From: Verrucomicrobiales bacterium
Lineage (GTDB): Bacteria > Verrucomicrobiota > Verrucomicrobiia > Limisphaerales > SXQI01
Reading direction: 5' to 3'
DNA: 5,708 bases
NCBI GenBank assembly: GCA_028293365.1
Contig: JAQGOX010000390.1
Location: forward strand, 1 to 5,708
A model generated the notes under the pieces. The model made no database searches, was not told where the DNA came from, and was given only the letters and a program-made list of their open reading frames with translations. This document shows positions 1-5,595 of this stretch, in pieces. Position numbers and translations under genes: made by a program. Position 1 is the stretch's first letter; the number at the start of each line of letters is the position of its first letter.

Positions 1-831
1 GTTACCAGAGTGAACGTCGGTGAGTTGCTTCAGTAACGCTCTGCGATCGGCCGTTTCAATACCGGGCAGAGCCTTAGCGATGACGACCGAACCTTGTTTT
101 TCCTGTGCGATAACCGTGATGGCAGGGTACGCCGAGACTTCAGTTTCGAAAGCGACGACATCGTGAGCTTCGATCACGTAGCGCACATTGTAGCCTTGAG
201 TGGTGATAAACTCGCGCAGAGCGCTGCCGTAATCATTTAGCATCCAGCGGTCGGCGCAGATGTAGGCACAGACACCACGCGGTTTTAGTTGCAAGAGCGC
301 GGCCTGGTAAAAAGCCACGTAAACATCGGCGCGACCACGCATCGCACTAAACCCACTGCGATAAAATGCGGCTTTCCTCTCGGGGATTTCTTCCAGCCTG
401 ATGTAAGGTGGATTGCCGATGACAAAATCGGCAATCGGAAAAGCGAGGGATGCTTCGAGGAAGTCATCGATTCGAATCCAGCTTCGTGCCAGGGTGGCGG
501 CAGTCATTGTGGGTATTTCGAGATCGATCAACGTAGCATAAACGACATCAATCGCCCTTTCCGCAGCTTCGGGATCGATCTCAAACGCCCCGATTGCCTG
601 GGTTGCCTGTTCAAAGGGTGTGCCGTGGCGACGACACGAGTCTATCAGCCGCCGAACCATGGCTTGGAGAAAAACTCCATCACCGGCGGACGGCTCCAAA
701 GCAACCAGCCGAGCGAGCGGGCGATCCGGCAAATACCCAGCTAAATCAAGGATGAGTTCGACCACCCACGGTCTGGTATAAACGACACCGGCCACCCGAG
801 GCGTTATGTGGTCAGCAACAGCGTTACTCAC
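1..831 (-). CDS. N6-adenine DNA methyltransferase, Eco57I-like (N-terminal part, cut by window edge)
   Basis: Transfers a methyl group from S-adenosylmethionine to adenine N6 in DNA. Reading the minus strand from a GTG at 831 gives 277 open codons running off the left edge, so the C-terminal part, including any target-recognition or nuclease domain, is not visible. Seen: a YTRPWVVELIL segment (residues 18-28) like the start of the methylase fold; SAM-binding motif I, ALEPSAGDGVFLQ (44-56); an acidic AFEIDPEAA (82-90, motif II-like); DDFLEA (122-127); catalytic motif IV, IGNPPYIRLEE (138-148, NPPY at 140-143); then RADVYVAFYQ (167-176) and ICADRWM (191-197). GTG 831 is the only reasonable start after an in-frame TGA at 862-864; no Shine-Dalgarno is visible. 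It could be a solitary methylase, the M part of a type II or IIG restriction system, or part of another defence cassette; the neighbour that would decide this is outside the window. The methylase call is firm, the subtype less so. Confidence 0.93.
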   Translation of the reverse strand, partial: MSNAVADHITPRVAGVVYTRPWVVELILDLAGYLPDRPLARLVALEPSAGDGVFLQAMVRRLIDSCRRHGTPFEQATQAIGAFEIDPEAAERAIDVVYATLIDLEIPTMTAATLARSWIRIDDFLEASLAFPIADFVIGNPPYIRLEEIPERKAAFYRSGFSAMRGRADVYVAFYQAALLQLKPRGVCAYICADRWMLNDYGSALREFITTQGYNVRYVIEAHDVVAFETEVSAYPAITVIAQEKQGSVVIAKALPGIETADRRALLKQLTDVHSGN

Positions 832-1154
832 AAAATAAAATGTTCGCGTGAATTTTTTATCTCAGGATGCTGTTGTTCGATACGGTGCGCATTCAGGATT
901 CTTTATCCCTGTTCACAGTATCAAAGAATCCGCCAAAGTGCGCAATAAATGTTCTGCGACAAGAACGGCAGTGAGAATGGGTTAATTCATGGAATAGTGA
1001 GCGGCGCTATAAAGGAAGCACTTTGTTTTTGGGGCATGCTATTTCGGTCTTCCGTTCAAAAGGCTTTTGTGTATTCTGCTGCGGATTAAGCGAACCTGTG
1101 CCAATGCCCGGGGTCGCCGTGCACTAATGCATTAAAAATTCAGCAGAGTTCAAG
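832..1154. other. Intergenic region between divergent methyltransferase and cytochrome genes
   Basis: About 320 bases with no convincing coding sequence on either strand. It must hold the promoters for both divergent genes. The only strong structure is the 36-bp dyad at 896-931, described separately. A 10-bp palindrome, TAATGCATTA, lies at 1125-1134, 20 bases before the cytochrome start, and may be chance. A weak purine stretch, AGAG at 1145-1148, is the only candidate ribosome-binding site for the cytochrome. I could not place a confident sigma-70 promoter for the cytochrome. Confidence 0.6.
896..931. promoter_or_regulatory. 36-bp interrupted palindrome, operator-like, upstream of the methyltransferase
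   Basis: The arms GGATTCTTT (896-904) and AAAGAATCC (923-931) are perfect 9-bp reverse complements. A second dyad sits exactly centred between them, CTGT (909-912) and ACAG (915-918), around the dinucleotide TC, with 4-nt unpaired steps on each side. The whole element is symmetric about 913.5. On the minus strand a -35-like TTGATA (924-919) and a weak -10-like AAGAAT (903-898), 15 nt apart, fall inside it, about 65 bp before the methyltransferase GTG. This layout suggests a dimeric repressor operator over the methyltransferase promoter, but a hairpin in a 5' leader is also possible. There is no U-tract on either side, so it is not a typical terminator. The symmetry is observed; the function is inferred. 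Confidence 0.5.
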
Positions 1155-1559
1155 ATGATCACTACAATCAAGCCAGCAAAATTCTTCACTATTTCGACTG
1201 CTCTCGCAGCTCTCACACTTGCAACAGTTGCGCTTCGCAGCTTTGCCGCTGTCGATGACGAAGATGCGATCAAGAAAGTGATGAAGGAATATCACAAAGC
1301 CCCGAAAGGCACCGATACCGTCAGCAAGAAGGCCATTGAAGGCAACGCCAGCCAGGAAGAGATTAAAAAGTTGATCGCTGGATACAAAATTATGGCGAAT
1401 ACAAAAGCGCCCAAGGGCGACCAGGCTAGCTGGAAGGAAAAGACCGGCAAGCTTCTGGTCGCTTCAGAAGGACTTGTAAAAGGGGGCGATGATGCGCGCG
1501 CCAAATATAAGGAAGCTGTCAGTTGCAAAGCGTGCCATAGCGCGCACAAGCCTGACTAA
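1155..1559 (+). CDS. Small exported c-type cytochrome with C-terminal CxxCH
   Basis: Encodes 134 residues, probably a periplasmic monohaem electron carrier. Residues 1-32 look like a Sec signal peptide: lysines at 6 and 9, a hydrophobic stretch at about 11-27, and a likely cleavage near RSFAA/VDDE. The mature part is small, lysine-rich and predicted mostly helical. The single haem-attachment motif, CKACH (124-128), is six residues from the C-terminus. That placement recalls class II cytochromes (cytochrome c'/c556), but it also fits short uncharacterised CxxCH proteins that I recall from Verrucomicrobia and Planctomycetes. Possible sixth ligands are M43, H47 or M80. The ATG at 1155 is supported by the signal peptide directly behind it; the ribosome-binding site (AGAG, 1145-1148) is weak. 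The gene is probably monocistronic, with a strong terminator just downstream. Haem binding is near certain; the redox partner is unknown. Confidence 0.88.
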   Translation: MITTIKPAKFFTISTALAALTLATVALRSFAAVDDEDAIKKVMKEYHKAPKGTDTVSKKAIEGNASQEEIKKLIAGYKIMANTKAPKGDQASWKEKTGKLLVASEGLVKGGDDARAKYKEAVSCKACHSAHKPD

Positions 1560-1572
1560 AATTTTCCACAGT

Positions 1573-1611
1573 AAAGCGCTCCGCGGTTACGAACTGGCGA
1601 GCGCTTTTATT
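1573..1611 (+). terminator. Rho-independent terminator after the cytochrome gene
   Basis: Perfect 9-bp arms AAAGCGCTC (1573-1581) and GAGCGCTTT (1599-1607) begin 14 nt after the cytochrome stop codon. The 17-nt interior folds further: after a 2x2 mismatch, positions 1584-1588 pair with 1592-1596 around a 3-nt loop, with one G-T wobble. The right arm runs directly into TTTTATTT. This is a textbook intrinsic terminator and isolates the cytochrome transcript from the transglutaminase genes. Confidence 0.85.
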
Positions 1612-1735
1612 TGGCACTCGGAGCGCTGGCCCTGCCGTCCCTTGCCGGATGAGGGTCGCTGTTTTTCGAGGAATGGCAGTTTCCTGATTCCCTCCGCTTT
1701 GCAAATGGTAAGTTTCGGGCTTAGCCTCAAGCCGA

Positions 1736-2587
1736 ATGCGATTTAAAATTGCGAGTGAGGTTAGTTACGCGATCAGCGGTCCGAGCACTTTAATCCTGAA
1801 CGTTCATGCCTTGCGGAACGGAGCGCAAATGATCCATGAAGAATCGTTTGTGGTGGAGCCCAAGGTAAAGTGCGAGGAATTTGTTTTGGATCAGGGGCAG
1901 AATCGTTTTGTTCGCATTGAAACAGGCTCCGCGAAGGAATTGAAACTGACTTATCGCGCGACGGTGGATGCTCAGGTCCGGTTAATTCCCATCGAAAAAT
2001 TGAACGCGATGACGGTTGGCAAAATCGATCGTAACGTCATTCCGTTTATCTATCCCAGCCGCTATTGCCAGTCCGACAAACTCGGACGTCTTGCCTACAG
2101 CAAGTTTGGCAAAATCAAACATCCGTACAAGCAGGTAAGCGCCATCACGAACTGGATTTTCGAAAATGTTCAATATTTGAGCGGCAGCACCAACTGGCAG
2201 ACTTCCGCTTATGACACGGTGGCAGAACGGGCGGGTGTTTGTCGCGATTTTGCCCATCTGGGGATTGCGCTCTGCCGAGCCCTCAATATTCCCGCGCGTT
2301 ATTTTACCGGTTACGCCCATCAGCTCCAACCACCGGATTTTCATGCGTGTTTCGAGGCCTATATCGGAGGAGTCTGGCTGATCTTTGATCCAACCCGCTT
2401 GGCGCCTTTGAACGGGCTCGTCCGGATCGCGAATGGCCGGGATGCCGCCGATGCTGCTGTGGCAACTATTTTTGGCCCGACACGTTCGAAAGCGGTTCGG
2501 GTTTCCTGCGAACCGGCGGAACCTGGCTTCAAACCACTGACCTCCGAGCAATTGCTAAAGAAAGGGGTTTGTTTGGATGCGCCTTAA
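1736..2587 (+). CDS. Transglutaminase-like cysteine protein, first of a tandem pair
   Basis: Encodes 283 residues with a bacterial transglutaminase-like (papain-fold) core. In bacteria this superfamily mostly cleaves or rearranges peptide and isopeptide bonds rather than cross-linking. The catalytic triad is complete: C169 in AGVCRDFAH, H203 in DFHACFEAY and D218 in IFDPTR. Residues 1 to about 110 are a beta-rich N-terminal region, and a short tail follows the core. No signal peptide or membrane segment is seen, so it is probably cytoplasmic. The ATG at 1736 is chosen because an in-frame stop lies at 1709-1711 and the sequence fits the family start; no clear Shine-Dalgarno is present. It lies 17 nt before a second transglutaminase-like gene, so the two are probably co-transcribed. 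Related genes are often found with alpha-E and circularly permuted ATP-grasp partners, but none is here. The substrate cannot be predicted. Confidence 0.88.
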   Translation: MRFKIASEVSYAISGPSTLILNVHALRNGAQMIHEESFVVEPKVKCEEFVLDQGQNRFVRIETGSAKELKLTYRATVDAQVRLIPIEKLNAMTVGKIDRNVIPFIYPSRYCQSDKLGRLAYSKFGKIKHPYKQVSAITNWIFENVQYLSGSTNWQTSAYDTVAERAGVCRDFAHLGIALCRALNIPARYFTGYAHQLQPPDFHACFEAYIGGVWLIFDPTRLAPLNGLVRIANGRDAADAAVATIFGPTRSKAVRVSCEPAEPGFKPLTSEQLLKKGVCLDAP

Positions 2588-2604
2588 GGAAGCGTGTTGC
2601 GATT

Positions 2605-3498
2605 ATGTCATCCCTCCGGATTACTCATGAGACTCTGTATCAGTACAACCGCTCATTACGTTTCGGAACTCATCGGCTCGTGCTCAGGCCTCGGGAAGGG
2701 CACGACCTTCAGGTGGAGCGGATGGTTTTAACGATCGAGCCTGAGTATTCGATTGAATGGAGCCGGGATGTGTTCGGGAATTCGGTCGCCACAGTTGATT
2801 TCCGCGCGGAGGCGGCGCAATTGCGGATCGTCAGTCAGGTGGATGTTCTGCGTGGGGAAATGCCACGCCTCGCGGAGCGGAGCGGAATTGCGGTGAGCTA
2901 TCCTATAATTTACGATGATTTGGAGGCAACGGTGGCGGCAGCCTACCTGGTTTCTGTATATCCGGAAGAGAGGGCGCCAGTCGCGACCTGGGCGAATAAC
3001 GCGATAGCTTCTGCGACATACGGGGATGCCATTTCCATTGTTTCGTCCCTTAACCAGGCGGTTCGCCAGCAGATTAATTATAATCGCCGTGAAGAAAAAG
3101 GGGTGCAGTCGCCTCTCGAAACGCTCAACAAAGGAACTGGATCCTGTCGCGATATGGCCACTCTGCTCATGGAAGCGTGTCGCGCCCTGGGCATCGCTTC
3201 GCGTTTTAGCAGCGGATACCTGGACTGTGCAGCCTCCATGGCGGGACGAGCGTCCACGCACGCTTGGGCGGAGGTGTATTTGGCAGGGCGCGGCTGGACC
3301 GGGTTTGATCCGACCCTGGGCGAGCAAACCAGCAGAAAGCATATCGCCATCGGGTTGAGTAATCACCCTCGAGGCGTGATGCCGGTTTCAGGGCGGTTTT
3401 ACGGCTCCAGCGCTGATTATTGGGGGATGAAGGTGGCAGTGAAGTTTGAAATGAACGAGGGTTCGGCTGCCGGACAGCGAAATAGCGGAGCATTCTAA
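2605..3498 (+). CDS. Transglutaminase-like protein with Bact_transglu_N domain, second of pair
   Basis: Encodes 297 residues. Residues 3-66 match the beta-sandwich N-terminal domain typical of bacterial transglutaminase-like proteins (Bact_transglu_N): ITHETLYQY, then HRLVLRPRE, then WSRDVFGNSV. The papain-fold core follows with C181 in GTGSCRDMATLL, H219 in STHAWAEVY and D235 in GFDPTLG, so the catalytic triad is intact. No signal peptide is visible. I take ATG 2605 rather than the upstream in-frame TTG at 2569: the domain begins just after this ATG, AAGGAAG lies at 2586-2592 (a somewhat long spacing), and the TTG start would overlap the preceding gene. It is probably in one operon with the first transglutaminase gene. 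The two differ in their N-terminal halves and keep only core motifs in common, so this is not a recent duplication. It may act as a peptidase or amidase on a peptide or isopeptide; the specific role is unknown. Confidence 0.92.
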   Translation: MSSLRITHETLYQYNRSLRFGTHRLVLRPREGHDLQVERMVLTIEPEYSIEWSRDVFGNSVATVDFRAEAAQLRIVSQVDVLRGEMPRLAERSGIAVSYPIIYDDLEATVAAAYLVSVYPEERAPVATWANNAIASATYGDAISIVSSLNQAVRQQINYNRREEKGVQSPLETLNKGTGSCRDMATLLMEACRALGIASRFSSGYLDCAASMAGRASTHAWAEVYLAGRGWTGFDPTLGEQTSRKHIAIGLSNHPRGVMPVSGRFYGSSADYWGMKVAVKFEMNEGSAAGQRNSGAF

Positions 3499-3595
3499 AT
3501 GCACGTTCGAAGCCCTATTCCAAACGCGGCCTTTGCGTGAGGCAATTCATTTCAACCGGCGAAATTTTTTGCTCGGCATTTTTCCTGCTTTGGCG

Positions 3596-3604
3596 TGATA
3601 GAAT
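3596..3604 (+). promoter_or_regulatory. Extended -10 promoter candidate for the ParA-like gene
   Basis: TGATAGAAT matches the extended -10 pattern TGnTAnAAT, with the hexamer TAGAAT at 3599-3604. The expected start of transcription, near 3611, would leave a leader of about 16 nt containing the purine run GAAAGAA (3615-3621) before ATG 3627. No good -35 box lies 16-18 nt upstream, which is tolerated for extended -10 promoters. It would make the ATPase gene independent of the transglutaminase operon. Confidence 0.45.
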
Positions 3605-3626
3605 CGGAATTTCTGAAAGAACGTAA

Positions 3627-4322
3627 ATGGCAAATATACATTTGATCGGCGGTGAAAAGGGGGGCGTGGGAAAATCGATGGTGGCGCGGTTGCTTGCGCA
3701 ATACCTGATTGATAAGGAACTGCCCTTTCTGGGTTTTGACACGGATCGTTCGCACGGTGCGCTCATGCGTTTTTATTCCGGCTATGCTTCCCCTGTCCTT
3801 GTCGATCGATACGAGAACCTGGATACGATTATTGAAGCCGCCGTGGCCGAGCCGGACCGGCGAATATTGGTCGATCTCGCCGCGCAAACCCACGATCCGC
3901 TTATGAAATGGATGACTGAATCGGAAGTGCTTAACCTTGGTGATGAGGTTGGATTTTCGATTTATTATTGGCACGTCATGGACTCAAGCAAGGATTCGGT
4001 CGATCTCTTGAAGCGACTGATGGATCGTTTTGACGCCCGGCTGAAATACGTGCTGGTTTTCAATCATATTCGGGGCGATGACTTTCAGATACTTAAACAG
4101 TCCGGCGAGCGGGCGCGGGCAGAATCTCTGGGTGCGCGGTCCATATCTTTGAAACGACTGCACGATACTGTGGTTACGAAAATCGATGCGACCAGCAGCA
4201 GCTTTTGGGCGGCGAAAAACGCTTCGGATAAAGAGACTGCGGGGCTTGGCCTTATGGATCGGCAGAGGCTAAAAGGGTGGCTCCGCGATGCCTATCAGCA
4301 ATTTGATAGTTTGGCGGTTTAG
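3627..4322 (+). CDS. ParA/MinD-family P-loop ATPase (MobD-like), orphan
   Basis: Encodes 231 residues of the SIMIBI class of ATPases, which dimerise on ATP and position or partition cargo in the cell. Seen: a deviant Walker A, GGEKGGVGKS (8-17), with the signature lysine K11 and the P-loop lysine K16; a switch-like FDTDRS (37-42); a hydrophobic Walker B-like strand, ILVDLAAQ (80-87); then a central and C-terminal alpha/beta part including YVLVFNH (141-147) and FWAAKN (193-198). No membrane-targeting helix like that of MinD is obvious. It resembles proteins I recall being annotated as mobilisation protein MobD-like, but there is no relaxase, ParB or other transfer gene here, so a plasmid role should not be assumed. 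The start ATG 3627 directly precedes the beta-strand leading to the P-loop. The gene converges on the PP2C gene with a 4-nt gap. The ATPase fold is certain; the cargo is unknown. Confidence 0.88.
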   Translation: MANIHLIGGEKGGVGKSMVARLLAQYLIDKELPFLGFDTDRSHGALMRFYSGYASPVLVDRYENLDTIIEAAVAEPDRRILVDLAAQTHDPLMKWMTESEVLNLGDEVGFSIYYWHVMDSSKDSVDLLKRLMDRFDARLKYVLVFNHIRGDDFQILKQSGERARAESLGARSISLKRLHDTVVTKIDATSSSFWAAKNASDKETAGLGLMDRQRLKGWLRDAYQQFDSLAV

Positions 4323-4336
4323 ATTTCTAAACCACC
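4313..4336. repeat. Inverted repeat containing the stop codons of two convergent genes
   Basis: GGTTTAG (4316-4322) and CTAAACC (4327-4333) are perfect reverse complements around the 4-nt spacer ATTT. One mismatch further out, GG (4313-4314) and CC (4335-4336) also pair. Both TAG stop codons are in the arms: the ATPase ends Ala-Val-stop and the phosphatase ends Val-Val-stop, each with GTTTAG. Transcribed from either side it gives a short stem-loop, but without a U-tract, so a bidirectional terminator or 3'-end stabiliser is only a possibility. Confidence 0.6.
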
Positions 4337-5166
4337 CGAATCACTAGCGCGGTGGTATTATCGCGGCCACTGGCGGCCAGGGATTCATCGACAAGCTGGT
4401 TCGCGGGCCGTGCTCCGGGCAGCCTTGAATTCGGAGAACGAAGGAGGTCCTCCAGATGGTTGTTGTAGAGTCCATCGATCAAACCATCACTGCAAAGTAG
4501 AAAAGCGTCACCGGCTTCGTACGCAACAGCTCCCACCTGCGGAGTTACAAACTGGTTGCTTCCGCCGAGTGCTTTTTGCAGGACGTTACGACGGGGATGA
4601 TTGCGCGCTTCTCTTTCGCTGATTTCTCCTTTTCGAAATAACCATCCCACATGGGTATCGTCCTGGCTGAGTTGCTTGATCGAGCCTGAGGAAGGCAAAT
4701 AATAGATCCGGCTGTCGCCGATGTGGCCGAAATACATCCAGCCGGGAGTGAACCAGCAGAGGCTTAAGGTTGCTTCCATGCCGCGGCATTCTTCGTAGCT
4801 TCGGCTGAGAGTCACTAATGATCCGTGCACTTGAGTGAAAAGTTCTTCCAGCACATCGGCAAATCCAGCGTTCATTCCGGTGGCGGAAAGTTTGAATGAT
4901 CGCGGCAGCAGAGTTGTGATTTTTTGCACCGCAATGCGGCTCGCATGTTCTCCGGCCATCGCTCCACCCATTCCGTCGCTCACAGCGAAAGCAAAATCCA
5001 TCTGTCCTGAAGGGGATTCTCCGGTTGCTCCGAGGTAATGGACTTCGCGTGCATCAAATTGAAGAGCAATGAAAGCATCCTCATTGTTGGGTCGTACTTT
5101 ACCACGATCGGTTCGACCGGACCATTGCAGGCCATTGGAGGGTGAAATTTCAGAGCGGATATCCAT
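4327..5166 (-). CDS. PP2C-family (PPM) serine/threonine protein phosphatase
   Basis: Encodes 279 residues of a metal-dependent (Mn/Mg) phosphatase that removes phosphate from serine or threonine, probably cytoplasmic as no membrane segment is seen. Motifs in order: TDRGKVRPNNEDAF (19-32) with the metal-binding E29 and D30; AVSDGMGG (61-68) with D64; GMEATLSL (129-136), where the family usually has GTT; GHIGDSRIYY (147-156); LLCSDGLIDG (223-232) with D227; and GRDNTTALVI (267-276) with D269. All metal-coordinating residues are present, so the enzyme should be active. It is a single catalytic domain, close to the usual 240-260 residues plus a short N-terminal extension. The ATG at 5166 lies 12 nt after the stop of the kinase-like gene, suggesting co-transcription and perhaps translational coupling. 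The natural hypothesis is that it counteracts that kinase; other targets are possible. Confidence 0.95.
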   Translation of the reverse strand: MDIRSEISPSNGLQWSGRTDRGKVRPNNEDAFIALQFDAREVHYLGATGESPSGQMDFAFAVSDGMGGAMAGEHASRIAVQKITTLLPRSFKLSATGMNAGFADVLEELFTQVHGSLVTLSRSYEECRGMEATLSLCWFTPGWMYFGHIGDSRIYYLPSSGSIKQLSQDDTHVGWLFRKGEISEREARNHPRRNVLQKALGGSNQFVTPQVGAVAYEAGDAFLLCSDGLIDGLYNNHLEDLLRSPNSRLPGARPANQLVDESLAASGRDNTTALVIRVV

Positions 5167-5178
5167 CGCGGTTTTTGC

Positions 5179-5562
5179 TTACTTCCACTCCGGAAGAATC
5201 GTCGCCAATTCGAAGTCCACCACGCAAAATCGTCCGTCCGACTGACGATACGTTACATTACGGATGTCCGGATCGTCATGCCGCACCCCATAGGTTTCCA
5301 GTTCGGCAAAAATCTCGCGAGCCCGCTCTGGATCGAGATGTTCCAGTCGTGTACCGCAATGAGTTGTGATAATCCGAAGCTTCGCCTGATCTGCTTCGAT
5401 CAACCGTGGCACGAAATCGCAATTTTTAAACTCAAGGTATCGTAAAATGCGGACCTCGTTTTCGAAGCGCGTCCGGGCGTCTCGTCCATGATACGTTTTG
5501 AACACTCGGCCATCGAAACTAACCTGCACGGTTGATCTGAGTGTATCCTTTACCTTCAGCAT
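5179..5562 (-). CDS. Minimal protein-kinase-like protein (about 127 residues) paired with the phosphatase
   Basis: Encodes 127 residues from ATG 5562; a TTG at 5583 would add seven, and neither start has a clear Shine-Dalgarno. The order of motifs is that of the protein-kinase/APH/RIO-like fold: a beta3-like lysine, K22 in RVFKTY; an acidic helix, RFENEVRIL (32-40), that can supply the salt-bridge glutamate; a hinge-like RIITTHCG (63-70); a catalytic loop, RHDDPDIRNV (94-103), where H95-x-D97-x4-N102 fits HxDxxxxN; and a metal-binding VVDFE (114-118) in place of DFG. There is no recognisable glycine-rich loop, and only nine residues follow DFE, so the usual activation segment and large C-lobe are missing. 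It is shorter than even Bud32 or RIO-type kinases. It could be an active minimal kinase, a small-molecule or lipopolysaccharide-core kinase relative, or a pseudokinase. Position directly upstream of a PP2C gene favours a phosphorylation role. Confidence 0.75.
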   Translation of the reverse strand: MLKVKDTLRSTVQVSFDGRVFKTYHGRDARTRFENEVRILRYLEFKNCDFVPRLIEADQAKLRIITTHCGTRLEHLDPERAREIFAELETYGVRHDDPDIRNVTYRQSDGRFCVVDFELATILPEWK

Positions 5563-5595
5563 TCCGCGAGAGGGTGCCTGCAACTTAGGGGGCCG

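Noticed and set aside
289..744. Plus-strand open frame of 151 codons opposite the methyltransferase
   Set aside because: The minus strand here encodes an unmistakable methyltransferase with motif I and NPPY; the plus frame has no recognisable motif and is a shadow.
1125..1134. Palindrome TAATGCATTA before the cytochrome gene, as an operator
   Set aside because: A single 10-bp palindrome is easily found by chance and no promoter can be placed around it with confidence.
1489..1746. Plus-strand open frame overlapping the cytochrome 3' end and its terminator
   Set aside because: It runs straight through a strong intrinsic terminator and out of frame with both neighbours; no motif.
1982..2551. 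Minus-strand open frame of 189 codons within the first transglutaminase gene
   Set aside because: It is antisense to a gene with a complete catalytic triad; its translation is rich in Arg, Pro and Gly and shows no domain.
2728..3366. Minus-strand open frame of 212 codons within the second transglutaminase gene
   Set aside because: Long, but antisense to a well-supported Bact_transglu_N and core-domain protein; no motif is seen and the composition is shadow-like.
3542..3572. Possible hairpin and T-rich stretch after the second transglutaminase gene, as a terminator
   Set aside because: The arms at 3542-3553 and 3561-3572 pair at only 9 of 12 positions with three mismatches in the middle, the stem is AT-rich, and the following T-run is offset; too weak to call.
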